Shown in pieces: positions 39,407 to 51,300 of a DNA stretch of 64,000 nt. The notes beneath the pieces are model-generated. The model was not told where the DNA came from. It was given only the letters and a program-made list of their open reading frames with translations, and made no database searches. The stretch is from NCBI GenBank assembly GCA_963575745.1, contig CAUYUJ010000936.1, positions 581,723 to 645,722 on the forward strand. The letters are read 5' to 3'. Source of the DNA: Prorocentrum cordatum (Eukaryota; Sar; Dinophyceae; Prorocentrales; Prorocentraceae). A program made the position numbers and the translations under genes. The first letter of the stretch is position 1; each line of letters starts with the position of its first letter.

Positions 39407-41439
39407 GGCTAGGACACACAGCAACATATTTCGAGCACCCACCGGCGAGTGAGCAGTTGGATAAAGAGGAATTGATTATTTGGGAGATGCGTGTTCCAGG
39501 AGCTGCCCCGGTCCGCGCAATCGCATGTTGTTAACTTTTCGAAGCTAATTCTGAAACGGCGGGTTGGCCTGGAGGACCAGGGGAGTCCGATGTGTTGGAT
39601 GCGTTCCTGGATACCGTCGGGCGCAAGGTGAGTGTTGCGCTCAGGACGCACATGGAGCAAGGTGACGATATTGCAGAGGTGCGTTTGATGTCCATCCGAT
39701 GCGGGTCCAGCACATCCTTGACGAATTGTCCGGCACGAGGCGGGCTTGCCGACGCCCGTCTGGAATCTGAGGCTCACATGCCTACCGAATGGCATGTGGG
39801 AGCCGTGGGGCCGCCACCCAAATGCACGAGATGCTAAACCTGTTGTTACCGGCCATGCGCAGCAGGGGGTTCCGCGCCCCGCTGAGCGGGACATCGGCGA
39901 GCAATGGTTTGGAAACATACTGCGTGAGAAAACGACGAGTGGATCATATTCCGACCAACAGGTGCAGCCCGGCTTGGAGAAGCGAGCTGACGGTCGCTGA
40001 CATTGCAGGTGTCATATTTCCGCATTTTTTTTCGCATGGCCTGTTGGTGGTGCTTGGCACTCGCCCTCAAATCGCATTCGCTCAGTTCGGCGCCTATTGT
40101 TGTTGTTGCGCTTGACACCCCGCTTGCACATAAGGAGGGTTTAGCGGCCCAGTGGAATGCTTTACGATTTCCTGTGTGCTCTCGGAGTGGTATGAAGTTG
40201 GCTCCTGGTGCATCGTCTGGGCGGTCGACCTGCCGTCTCTGTTTCATATCAAGGATTCGCATGTGTGCGGCCACCCCACCCCTCTGAATCGTGCTAGCGG
40301 GGCCTTTCGAACCCCAGGTTGCGTGGTTGCCAGGAGCATCCCGCCAAGCGTTGATTCAATGTTCGTCTCCAGTCCTCATGATGGCCCACTGTGTGCGCCG
40401 CTGGTCCGTGTCATATACTATCCTCATCAGAGCAGCATCATCATCCGACTATTCTTGTACACGCGTCCTCTCCCTCATCCCTCCTTCTCGCTCGGTCCCC
40501 TGATCCCCTGTCTCTCTCCACCATTCATGCTTCTATTCCTGTCCTCCCTGCCTTTCCGCTTCCGCATGTTGATCATCCAGATCCCCCTTGCTGCGACTCA
40601 TCCACCGCAAGAGTTCAAGCGGCACCCGCCCAAGCTTTGCATTACCCGAGCCGTTCCCCCCAGATCCGTATTTCGGCGCCTGCGCAGTATTATAGAGGAG
40701 TATGCAGTACCAGACTCTTGGTGAGGGACCCTTCTGTAGCTCGAATTACTCCTGGGGGCTATCCAAGGGGCCACTGGGGGGCCTTACGACCTCTCTCGCT
40801 AAACCGCAGAGTCCCACACGTTCGTTAGGTTCAGTGCGCTTGCTGGCGAAGGGTTGACTGGCAGCAGGAGCGTTTCGTGATTAGCGGTCGCGACTGCACT
40901 TGGCAATAATGTAATACGGTCAGTGTCGGTCCGTCGTGAAATTGACCGTTTCGTTTTATGAATATTTCCGCTCTTGTGTGAGAGTAATAGTGTTGTGGTT
41001 TTCCGACGCTTTCTATGCGTCAGAGTTGCCCATGCAATTAAGGCAGAACATTTGGACAATCCCATTCTCGATTCAATCGGGTCTTGTGGCTATTTGTTCT
41101 TGGTGGCACGACTGAGCGATCGGGGATCACAGGCCGTCGGGTGACGGCGGCGATTGGGGAAAGAGAGCATGGGATGACGAGACGGGCGACGCACCATCTG
41201 CAGGAGGGGATGGGGGACCGGGAGGAGTGGGAAGAAGGAGGACGCGCATGTGTAAGGGGGAGGGGGGTCCTTGCAGAAGGTTCCTGTGGGTTGTGAGGTC
41301 TTGTGTCGAGATCTCCTTGGGCGCCCTGAAACGAGAATTTGCTCGTTGTGCTGCGGTGGTTTTACACCTGGTGTGCTCGAGTGCCCTTCGGTGGGAGCGC
41401 AGGCAAGGGGCACCCCCCTCTCGCCTCCCTCCCTCCCTC

Positions 41440-41505
41440 CCTCCCTCTTTTCCTCCTCCTCCTCCTCCTCCTCCTCCTCCTCCTCCTCCTCCTCCTCCTC
41501 CATCC
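41440..41505 (+). repeat. CTC satellite
   Basis: CCTCCT run framed by CCCTCC units. Confidence 0.88.
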
Positions 41506-42029
41506 CCCCCCTCCATCCCCCCCTCCGTCAGCCGCGGCCCTGGCTCCCGCTGACCACTGCAGCGGATGTCCACCAGGACCAGGCGTGTGAGGGAAGGTCA
41601 CGCCGGGAAATAGTAAAAAGCCTCCACGAGGCTGCGGCCGACGCGCCCCTGAGCCAGACCTCGGGGGGTCTCAACAATTACTCAATATGAAAATACTCTC
41701 CCTCTTCCCCTGATGGCGTCCGGGTGATGGCCGCGCACCCTCCGCGTACTGTTTTTTACACAGGATGCCCGGGAAATCCTGGGAAACGACTCTCGCTGAG
41801 GCGCCGGCGTCATTTTTTCCCAAAATGCTGCTCTCGTTGAGGCGCCGGCCTCATTTCTGCTCCCGAATCGTTCCGAATCGTGCTCCCGCTGCAGCGTGGG
41901 CCTCATTTTCGGATCGGTGTTTGGCCTCCGTCGTTCAGGATGGCGTTCTCGCCCCAGCGCGGGCCTTTTCTCGCGCGCCCATCCGCCCGCCACCACCGCG
42001 CCGCACCGCCACCACCGCACCAGTACCAC

Positions 42030-42175
42030 CACACCACCCACCCACCACACCCACCACCACCACCACCACCACCACCACCACCACCACCACCACCACCACC
42101 ACCACCACCACCACCACCACCACCACCACCACCCCACCACCACCACCACCACCACCACCACCACGACACCCACGC
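42030..42175 (+). repeat. CAC trinucleotide satellite
   Basis: Nearly pure CCA repeat of about 140 bases. His, Thr and Pro frames on + and Gly, Val and Trp frames on - are artefacts. Confidence 0.92.
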
Positions 42176-42339
42176 ACACACGCACGCACGCACGCACGTG
42201 CACCACCACCCACTACGCACGCGCGCGCGGAGCCACAGGTCCGCTACGACACGCGTCCGCGGATAGAGAAAATCAGCGCCATGGTAAGGGATGGGAGGGA
42301 GGGGTAGGACGTCAGATATGACGCGAGCGCACCTAGCTT

Positions 42340-42470
42340 GTCCCCCCCCCCCCCCCTCCTCTCCCCACCTCCCCACCCCCCCTCCCCTCCCCCTCCTCCC
42401 CCCCCCCCCCCCCTCCCCTCCCCCCCCCTCTCCTCCCCCCCTCCTCCTCCCTCCCCCCTCCTCCGGCAAG
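42340..42470 (+). repeat. C-rich tract
   Basis: Runs of C separated by single T. Followed by a GC-rich exon-like island. Confidence 0.9.
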
Positions 42471-42657
42471 GCGCCCCTGGCAGCGCTGCGGGCGGCGTGC
42501 AATGTGCCCAAGTGGCGGCGCGCCGCGGGGCCGCGGGGCCCGCCTGCCCCATGCCAGGCGGCCGCGGGCGGCCGCCGAGGGCACCGCGACGCCTCCCCGC
42601 GGCGGACTTCTCCAGGCGGCAGACTCGCGAGAGGAAAACGCCATCTGGGGCCGAGGT

Positions 42658-42895
42658 CCTTCTCATCCTCCTCCCTCCCTCCGCCTCCTCCTCCCTCCTC
42701 CTCCTCCCTCCTCCTCCTCCTCGTCCTCCTCGTCCTCCTTGTCTCTCGTCCTCGTCCTCCTCGTCGTCCTCCTCCTCCTCCTCCTCCTCCTCCTCCTCCT
42801 CCTCCTCCTCCTCCTCCTCCCCCTCCTCCCTTCGTCCTCCTCCTCCTCCTCCCCTCCTTCCTTCGTCCTCCTCCTACTTCCTCCTCCTCCTCGCC
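42658..42895 (+). repeat. CTC / CTCGTC satellite
   Basis: CTC units with CGT interruptions over about 240 bases. Confidence 0.9.
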
Positions 42896-42944
42896 AGAGG
42901 GCTCGGCCCTATCTCGAGACACAACACACAGCACAAGCGGCAGG

Positions 42945-43052
42945 TTCGCGGAGCTCCGCGCGGATTTCTTCGATCACGCGTGGGGCCCCCGTGCCGGCGC
43001 CTCTGGCGCCGCCCCCGGCGCGCTCCGCCCGCTAGGGGGGGGGGAGGGGCGT
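42945..43052 (+). mobile_element. Element family I, copy 3
   Basis: Starts GCGGAGCTCCGCGCGGATTT and has the GGCGCGCTCCGCCCGCTAGG core seen in the other copies. Confidence 0.65.
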
Positions 43053-43394
43053 CCATCGCCTATCTTTATGATGCTCCAACCTACTTTAGCCTTGATCACC
43101 AGGAAGAAGTTCGAGCGCCCAAAAGAGTACCGAAACTCACGGGTTATCACGTGTCGGGCCTTGGGGAGACGCTCGCCCGACATTGGTTCGACACTGTTTC
43201 GACACTCGTTTGACACTTTTCCGGGTGCTCGAAATTATTTCTGGGAGGCGGTTCTTAAGTAGGATGGGAACAACATAAGCCTATCCAAGAACTCCGTGCG
43301 GACCTCCGAGAAATTCTTGATTCTCCGCGTGACCTGACCAGCCCATCCAGAGGCGACGCCCAGAGGAGTTGCCTCGCTCAGGGAAGTGGGCAGC

Positions 43395-44185
43395 ACACAG
43401 AGGAAGGGTCCCTCTTGGAGCCCCCTTGGGACACTCTTGGACCTCTCTGGGCCGTCCTTGGGCTCTCTTGGGCCTCTCTTGGGCCGTCATGGGCCCTCTT
43501 GGATGCCTCTCAGAATCTCCTCGGATGTCTTTTGGAAGCTTTTTGGAGGCCTCTTGGAGCGCATTGGAGGCCTCCTGGAGGTGCGGGAGTCTCTTGCAGC
43601 GTCTTGGGTGGAGCCTTTGGGGGCCTCTTGGGGGTACCTCGGGCGCCTCGTGGAGGCCTAGTGAGTGCCTCTTGGGCCTCCTGGGCGCCTCTCGGGGCCC
43701 TCTTGAGGCGCTCTTGGGAGCCTTGGGAGCGCTCTTGGGGCCATCTTGGCGGAGATCGATTGGAAAAGATGGGAGCTCTAATTACATTCCCCCGTCGGGA
43801 GCCCCCAAAGTCGCCTCTTGAGCCCCTCCTGGGGCGCTCTAGGAGAGCTCTTGGGCGTAATTGGGGCCGTCTTTGGGCTCTCTTGGGCATCTCTTGGGCC
43901 CCTCTTGGAGCCATTTTGAGGGCTCGGACGGCCATCGGAAGCGAAAAGGCGAGAAAGCAAAACACATAGATTTTCCTGAGGTGTTTGAAGGATGTTGGCC
44001 TCTTGGCGGCCTCCTGGGGAGGCTCCGTGGCCACCTGGGGCCGTCTTGGAGCGTTCTTGGGGCCTTTTGGAGCATCTGGGGAGCCATCTTGGGGCATCTT
44101 GGGCTATTTTGAATCATATTGGATGTCAGTTTGGGCTGTCTGAGGCGCTCGTGGAGCTGTTTTGGGCCATCTTGGACGCTCAAAC
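43395..44185 (+). repeat. Degenerate CTTGGGGCC / CCTCTTGG minisatellite
   Basis: Words such as GGCCTCTTGGGGGCC and CGCTCTTGGG recur every 10 to 25 bases for about 800 bases. The same word cluster occurs at 6030-6150, 15500-15610, 33560-33670 and 35830-36060, sometimes on DNA that otherwise differs. Confidence 0.75.
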
Positions 44186-45473
44186 GCGTCGCGAAACCCC
44201 TCGTCCAGGTCCATGGGGGGCAGGGTAGGGGAATGGGTCAAACACACACTACTAAATAGCAACCCATCTAATTCATTTCCACCCGCTCTCTCAACACATA
44301 AGTAACACACGATCCTCAACATGTTCAGCGGTCGTCTTTGGATGGACAGCGACTGGGAACTAACACCGATCCCATGTGCGAGACGCTGGGGCGAGGTGCG
44401 CCACGCGTGCCAGGCACCCCTGGGGCCCGAGCGTGCCAGGCACGCCTGGTGCGCCAGATGCGCCACGTGCCTCCGCGTGCGCCAGGCTGCCGCATACTCC
44501 AGCCGCGCCAGGTGCGCCACGTTCGAGGCACGTGCAGAGTGTGTCAGATGCGCCTGCGCACGTGACAGCACACATCGGGAAACATGTCGGCCCACACCAT
44601 CCATGTCGAAAACCATCATTGTGTCTGGTGAGCCTGCGCACAGCAGGCCGTACGCCACCACTTAACAGTGATCGCGGAGTGGCCGCGCATGATCCAGATT
44701 GAGCCGCGAGGTGCGTGTTGTATTGAATTTGTCAGGGATGGTAGCCTTGCGCGCAGCAGGCAGTATGCTGATACCCCCGCCGTCCCTGTCAACACACAAT
44801 ACAAAGTGCTCGCGGGCCTCACGCACATGACTCCAGACTTTGCCCCAAAGTGTATTTTGCGATGCTTTATAACAGGAATGGTGAGGGGGGGCCTCATGGG
44901 GTCCTCATTGTTCCTGGTTGGCTGCTGGTCGCCTCGGGGAGGGGGTGTACATGAATGGGGAACAATGATAAACCCCTCCCCAAAGGGGAAGAAGGGGGTT
45001 GGAAGAGGAAGCTTTCTAGACCACCAACGCCCAGAAGGCTGGTGGGATTATGCTTATGCAGTGTTGGTCCTCTACTTTCAGCAGAAGCAACAGCTCGCGA
45101 GCGACGAAGATGAAATCCATATCCTCGCGGTGGTCCTGGACCCCGAGGCGCGATCTCATGGATGCGCGTTCCCATGGACGCGCCCCGCGCGGGCACGTCC
45201 GCGCAAAGTCGCCCTGCATCCACAGGGTCGCGGCCGAGGGGTTCGGACCGCGAGACCCTTGAGTACTCATGGATACGGACGTTGGCCGAAATTGAATGCG
45301 AAATCTATCATGTTGAAACTGCTTCGGTCGGCGTCTCGGGGACGATGCTGGCTAGATGAAACGCCGCGGAGGGACAAAGTCCTCGTGTTCCCCGTCATCG
45401 TCTCCCTGGGCGGCGCCGACGTCGTTGACTATTCTCCCCCCGCGCGAACCATGGGCGCTGACCGAAAGAGCTG

Positions 45474-45830
45474 GTGATGCCGAGGTCGGCGTCTGGGGGA
45501 ACGCGCCGATGTCGAGGATATGGTGATGCCGGGGCCGCTGAGGGACCGCAAGACCTTGTGTTCCCTGCTTTTCCTCCGTGCGAACAACATCGACGTCGAG
45601 AACATATGGTCGGGCGCGTGGTGCCGCGGCGCCGGTTCTGGCTCACCGCGCCTCGGAGCGACGCGCTGACCGAGTCCCAGTTCCCAAGCGTCGGCGTCGC
45701 GAGCCGTTCCCAGCCTCCCGCCCCGCGGAGCAGAGGGGCATGCCATCAGCTTGGAGCGCACGGCGTGCCGCAGGGGCGGCCGCCGCGTCACGCTGAGCGG
45801 AAGTTCCTGACCGCAAATCTGCGCGCGTAG
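45474..45830 (+). CDS. Small open frame, hypothetical
   Basis: A 118-codon frame ending RHAERKFLTANLRA and TAG. The middle (VVPRRRFWLTAPRSDALTES) is protein-like. The left part lies in a degenerate repeat (GACGTCGTTGACTATTC / GACGTCGAGAACAT). Probably chance in GC-rich DNA. Confidence 0.18.
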   Translation: MMPRSASGGTRRCRGYGDAGAAEGPQDLVFPAFPPCEQHRRREHMVGRVVPRRRFWLTAPRSDALTESQFPSVGVASRSQPPAPRSRGACHQLGAHGVPQGRPPRHAERKFLTANLRA

Positions 45831-46025
45831 GTTTCTCGCCCACGGTCATGGGACCGTAAGGGCTCGAGTCTGCTGGGACTCGAGACTGCCGACGTTGTTC
45901 CTGACCCTCCTGCGTTGGATTCTCGTTTTGACTGGAGCATTGCGGTCGCAGCTCCTGCTCCCGCCTCCCTCCTCCTCTCTCGCCTCCTCCTCCCTCGCCC
46001 CTGCCTCCTACTTCGCCGTCCTGCA

Positions 46026-47310
46026 TGGGGGGCTTCGAACTGCGAAACTGTCGCCACTTTTGAGGGCTGCTGGAGGGTCCAGCGGAGTGACGTCTTACGC
46101 GAATTCAGATTCGACTTCGCCATCCCTGGGGGGGGGCTGCGAACTGCGAACCTGTCGCCATTTTCGAGGGTTGCTGTTAGGGTCCAGCGGAACGACGTAT
46201 TACACGGATTAAACTCGATCTCTCCATCCCTGGGCGGTTGAGAATTCGAAACCGTGTCCACGTTTGTAGGCTGCTGGGGAGTCCAGCGGAGTAACGTCTT
46301 ACGCAAATTCAGATTCGACCTCGCCATCCCTGGGGAGGGGGGGGGCTGCGAACCGCGATGCTGTCGCCACTTTGGAGGGCTGATGGGGGGTGCAGCAGAG
46401 TGACGTTCTACGCAGATTCAGGTTCGACCTCGCCATCCCTGAGGAGTGGGGGGGGCTGCTAACTGCGACAGTGTCGCCACTTTGGAGGGCTGATGCGGGA
46501 TGCAGCAGAGTGACGTCTTACGCAGATTCTAATTCGACCTCGCCATCCCTGTTAGGCTGCGAACCTCGACACGGTCAAAACTTCCGCGGCTGCTGGGGGG
46601 TCCAGCGGAGTGACGTATTACACGGATTCAAACTCGCTTCCATGTTCAAGGGTTGCAGGGGGGTAGGGGGCAGCAGAGTGACGTCTTACGCGCATGCAAA
46701 TGAGAACTCGCCATGCTTGGGAGGCTGCGAGCTGCGAAATTGTCGCCAGTGTCCAGGGTTTCAGGGGGGGGGGCTGGCGGAGCGACGTCCTATGCGGAAT
46801 CAGATTAGAAATCACAGTTCCTTTGGGGCTGCGAGCTGCGAAGAGGCCGCCATTTTCGAGGGCTGCTGGGTTTTCCAGCATTGTGGTATCCTACGCGGCA
46901 TCCGATTCGACGCCACCATCCTTGGGGGGGCTATGAGCTGCGGCATTGTCCAGTTTTCTTCTAGGTTTGCTGGGTGGCCCAGCATAGCGACGTCGTACGA
47001 GGACGCAGATCAGACCTCACCATCCCTGGTTGGCTGCGAGCTGTGAAATTGTCGCCACTTTCGAGGGCAGATGGGTGGCACAGCATAATGACGTCCTACG
47101 CGGCTCTGGGGGTCCTCGAGCTGCAAAATTGCCGTTGCTTTCAAAGGCTGAGGGGTGTCCCAGCATCGTGACGTCTTACGCGGACTCTATTTTTTTCCTC
47201 ATCAACCTTGGGGTGGCCTCGAACTGCGAAGCTGTCTCCACTTTCGAGGGCCGTGGGGGGTCAAGCGGAGTGACGTCGTCCTACACGGACTGAGATTCGC
47301 CTGGGTTTCC
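46026..47310 (+). repeat. Tandem array, about 13 diverged units of about 100 bases
   Basis: Each unit follows the order GGCTGCGAACTGCGAA, CTGTCGCCAC, GAGGGCTGCTGG, TCCAGCGGAGTGACGTCTTA, CGC, GATTCGACCTCGCCATCCCT. Units start near 46026, 46133, 46226, 46336, 46450, 46553, 46646, 46722, 46825, 46929, 47031, 47113 and 47213. The invariant part is TGACGTCTTACGC. Frames across the array carry stops, so it is not treated as coding. Confidence 0.9.
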
Positions 47311-47319
47311 TTTCCCGCG

Positions 47320-47454
47320 GGCCGCCTGCAGGCCTGGCGGCGCGCCTGCGGGCGTTTGGCCTCCACGCTGCAGGGGTGCGTGAAGGAAGCGGAGAGAGAA
47401 CCTGGCGGGCGAGTTCGGCTTCATTCGTTTCTTGCACAAGTGATGGACAGCTGA
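47320..47454 (+). CDS. Possible last exon of an unrecognised gene
   Basis: After GGGCCGCCTGCAG the frame reads AWRRACGRLASTLQGCVKEA then EREPGGRVRLHSFLAQVMDS and a TGA. It directly follows the 100-base tandem array. Composition is protein-like, but no family is recognised and no upstream exon was identified. Confidence 0.3.
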   Translation, partial: GRLQAWRRACGRLASTLQGCVKEAEREPGGRVRLHSFLAQVMDS

Positions 47455-48184
47455 TCCATGTGAGCGCCAGATCGACACGGCGCGGGCCGCGTTGCTTGTC
47501 CAGCGCGCCACTAGGAAAAGATCGCCACCCTCCTGCCACATCCTGCCTGTTTCGTTGTCGTCCTCTCCGTCCTTTGATTGCCCCCCGTCCCGACCCCCTT
47601 GTCATCTTCGAGCCTGGGTTTTCAGTCCTGGTCCTTCTGTTGCTGTCCTGTGAGTCGTGCAGCGCGCGCGCTTCCCGTAGAGCCTGGACAACCAAAAACA
47701 TGTTCTGTGCCATCGGCCGTACTAGTCTGGACCAGTTTTTCTTGCCACTTCGCGCAGATGGGTCGGGTACGTCGCAGGGCACTTCTCCCACGCTCCCGAC
47801 ATGCACTTTCACGGAGCAGCACGTGTGTTGCGAAATGTTTTGCGCGAGGGGCTCGCATCAAAGTTCTGCCTTGCACACGTCATCCGACGACCCCGCGCGG
47901 CCGAGCGCCCAGCGCGAGCGCCCACTGCCACGGAGCGCGGAGCACGCGGCGGGGGCACGGCCTCGCCAGCCGACGAGCACGCAACGCGCAGGCGCCAATA
48001 GCCAGTGACCTACGCGCCGCCGCATCGCCCGCGCGAGCCCCATGTCTCGCCGGCGCGCAGCAGCTGCAGCCGGGCGCGCGCGCGCGCGGTGACCTGATCC
48101 GGCGGCTGCGGCGCTCGCGCGGGCCAACTCGCGCCCCCCAGAGCTCGATTGATGCCCGCGCCTTCCCTGCGCACGAGCAGCCAC

Positions 48185-48240
48185 GTCGAGGAGGAGGAGG
48201 AGGAGGAGGAGGAGGAGGAGGAGGAGGAGGAGGAGGGCGC
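48185..48240 (+). repeat. GAG satellite upstream of Fpg start
   Basis: GAG run 85 bases before the Fpg ATG, followed by a G run at 48260-48275. Confidence 0.9.
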
Positions 48241-48324
48241 AGCCACGTCGAAGACAGGGCGGGGGGGGGGGGGGGCGGCCGCGGCCCGCCGGCCGCGGCG
48301 GCCGGCGCGCCCCCCGCAAAGACC

Positions 48325-48375
48325 ATGCCGGAGCTGCCGGAGGTGGAGACGTCCCGCCGCATGATCGCCGGGGGG
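48325..48375 (+). CDS. Fpg exon 1
   Basis: Encodes MPELPEVETSRRMIAGG. The upstream frame stays open but lies in GAG and G satellites, and catalysis needs this Met-Pro start. The donor is set at GC 48376; sliding by a few codons is possible. Confidence 0.8.
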
Positions 48376-51300
48376 GCCCACGGGCAGGGCTCGTTTCGAC
48401 TCCCTTGGCTCGGTTCGGACATAGACGATGAGAAGTCCGTGCCACAGCGATCCGGGACGCTCTGAGAAGGCCGTGGCGCCCGAGACATCCTCCAGAAAAA
48501 CGCCAGATCTCAGAGAGGCTCGATGTGCCCCCCGCCCGATTTGATCTTCGTCGTGGCGCCTCGTCTTGCCCCATGCAGGGCTCGTCTCGATTCCTCGGGC
48601 TCGGGTCGATTCGACGTCTGATGTCTGATCGTAGGTCTGTGTCTGCGGCACTTCGGTTAAGTCGGGCCCGTCCCCCTACAGGAGGAATATCTCAACAATA
48701 ATCAAACAATAGTTTGGGGACGGTGATTGATAATTCTTGACTGTATCTAAGCATTTGTTGTCTATTGTTTACTCTTCTTCCGAAGCCCGCCTGTAGGAGG
48801 ACATGCCCGACCTAACCTAAGGACTATCAAACATGGATCCGGTGCCCCCCCCCGCTCAACACGTGGTGCAACCACGAGCCAAGCATCGATGGCGTAGATC
48901 AGTTCACTGCTCCCATGTCGTCGTGAAAAAGTCAGGCCCCGGCCCGGGGGTCGGGACCAGTGGGGCCGCGCACTGGAAAAGAGCAGATCGGATGACGCTT
49001 GGGGATACGTCCCGCGCAGGCTCTTCCGCGCAGGGCCACATTGTGCCTTGGCTATGGGTATGTTCCCCGCGCGCACGCACCAGGAATTAGGGGGGGGACT
49101 GCGCCAGCTGCGGCCAGACTCGAAGTTCGTGCCTGTGGTTCTCTCTCTACTTATCTCTCTCTCTCTCTCTCTCTCTCCTTCTTTGTATATGTATATATAA
49201 TCCCCCTCTCTCACCATCTGTATCCATCGTTTTGTTGTTGTTTTGTCTCTCTCTCTCTTTCTCTGTATCCGTATCTCTCTCCCCCACTCTATATCTCTAT
49301 CCATCGCTTTCTCTTGTGTTGTTTCTCTCTTTCTCTCCGTCTCTTTTGTTTTGTTCTCTCTCTCTCTCTCTCTCTGTCTCACCCACCCCCCATCTTTACG
49401 AAGAAACACACAGACTGCTTCGCCCTGCAACCTGGGAGGCGAGGCGACGATGCCTTTCTTGCCCGGGGGGCGCTGGAGTAGGCAGGATTGTGCCTCCCTC
49501 GCCTGGGCCCCCCGACCTTCGAGACGCACTGCAAGGGCCGCACCATCACGCAGGTACTTGCGAAGGAGTGTGGTGGCGGCCCTCGCGACGGGAAGTTCGA
49601 CAGCAAGGTCATCGGCGAGGGCGTCAACGAACACCGACTCGTGGCAGCGCTGCAGGGCCGCAAGCTCCAGAGGGCGCGGCGGCGCGGCAAGCAGCTTTGG
49701 CTGGAGCTCTCTGGCACAGGGCCGGCACTCCTGCTCCACCTCGGCATGACCGGTGCCATCCGGATCTTGGGTGCGAAGGGCGTAGCGTACAAGCGCTTGA
49801 GGGAGGATGCGCAGTGGCCACCGCGCTTCACCAAGCTGCTGCTGAGCCTCAGCGGGGGCAAGGATCAAAGAAGTAAAACCAGCCGAACAGAACGCTCGGA
49901 GCTCCGCGCGGATTGGATCTGCACTGGAACCTCCTTGGAACCTCCTTGCGCCCCTGGCGCGCTCCGCGCGCTAGGGAGGGGGTTCCAGCGCAGATCCCAG
50001 ACATCCGCGCGGGTCTCCGAGATGCAGCCCCTTGTTCATCTGAAGGAGTTGGCGCTCACCGACCCCAGGCGCTTCGGCAAGGTCCTGCTCCGAGAGAGCC
50101 CAGAGGATCGAGTACGATTGTTCGGGGCTTACTGCTAGCGGGGTAATTTGCTCGGCGGGTGGAAAGGAAGGGTGGAGGGCAAGCAGTACCCCGAGCGGCT
50201 GGAGCCGCAGCCACTTACCCCGCTGACCAGAATGAATGAATGAAGCCGCGTGTCCGTAGGCACATGAGCAGGGCACGAGCGTGCGCTAGACTGTATACTT
50301 GCGCACAGCTGCTTTCCAGGCACCGCTGCTTTCCAGGCGCCCCGCTGACCAGAATTCCGAAACAAAAACACTTGCGAGGAGCAGCCCCCGCTGTCTCTCC
50401 TGGCGCCGGACCCGGTGACGGACGCGCTGCCGCTGCGAGAGTTCGTCGCCGGCCTGCGGTCGGCCAGGGCGCCGGTGAAGGCCCTGCTGCTCAGCCAGGA
50501 CAAGCTGGTCTGCGGCGTGGGCGCCAGGGGGGGGGTAGGCTCGAGGTTCGAGGTGGGCTCGAGGTTCGGGGTGTTTGGGCGTTTTCGTTGGTGCGCGGCA
50601 GCTTTTCAGGCGTGGGATGCGTTCCAGCAGCCACGTCTTGCCGAGGGGCGTCCGGGGCTGCCCAGATCGTTCCGGATAAAGGGGCCTGATAGATAGCCCA
50701 CCCCGTCCAGGAGCGCGCGGGCGATTTATGGAGGAGGAGGAGGAGGAGGAGGAGGAGGAGGAGGAGGAGGGGGAGGAGGGGGCCCATCGCCGACCCATGT
50801 GCGATTTGATCGCCGATGCAGGCTCGGTGCCCCCCCGCCCTTGGCCAGTTCCCCTCCCCCACTATGCCGCTGGCCTGCAGGCAACTGGGTGGCCGACGAG
50901 GTGCTCTTCCACGCCGCCGTGCACCCGGCCACGTCCGCGTGTGCGCTCACGGACGCGGAGGCCCGGGCGGTCCACGCCGCGGTGCTGCGGATCTGCAGGT
51001 CAGGGGGGTGCTCCAGGCGCCCCATGGGCCCAAGGTGCCCCCAGCTTTGCGCTCCATTTTGGAGCCCCTAGGGCCCTCTGGGCCTCGTGAGGGGTGCTCT
51101 GGAGGCGCTGGGGGACTTCTCGACAATCCTGGGGGCACCCTGGGCCAAGGGCACGTCTAGCAACACCTGAGCAGGATCGCGTGCAGCGTCTCCGCGGACC
51201 ACACGCGCTTCCCGAAGGGCTGGCTGTTCCACCACCGCTGGGGGAAGGGCCGGGACTCCGCGGGGCAGGTCAGAGGAGGAAGAGGTGCCGACACTGCTGC

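Larger units (their letters stand above)
34956..41435. other. Intergenic region without recognised gene
   Basis: Less GC-rich than the flanks in parts. Contains an inverted repeat (35325-35535), GTC units (35758-35822), the GGTGGGTCGCGG array, two duplicated segment pairs, a family I element and unassigned unique DNA (38900-41435). No convincing exon. Confidence 0.5.

Noticed and set aside
42470-42658. GC-rich island (LAALRAACNVPKWRRAAGP in one frame) between C-rich and CTC tracts.
   Set aside because: Several frames on both strands look equally open and no junctions could be placed.
41903-42934. Minus-strand Gly/Arg/Trp-rich frame of 343 codons.
   Set aside because: Produced by the CAC, C and CTC satellites.
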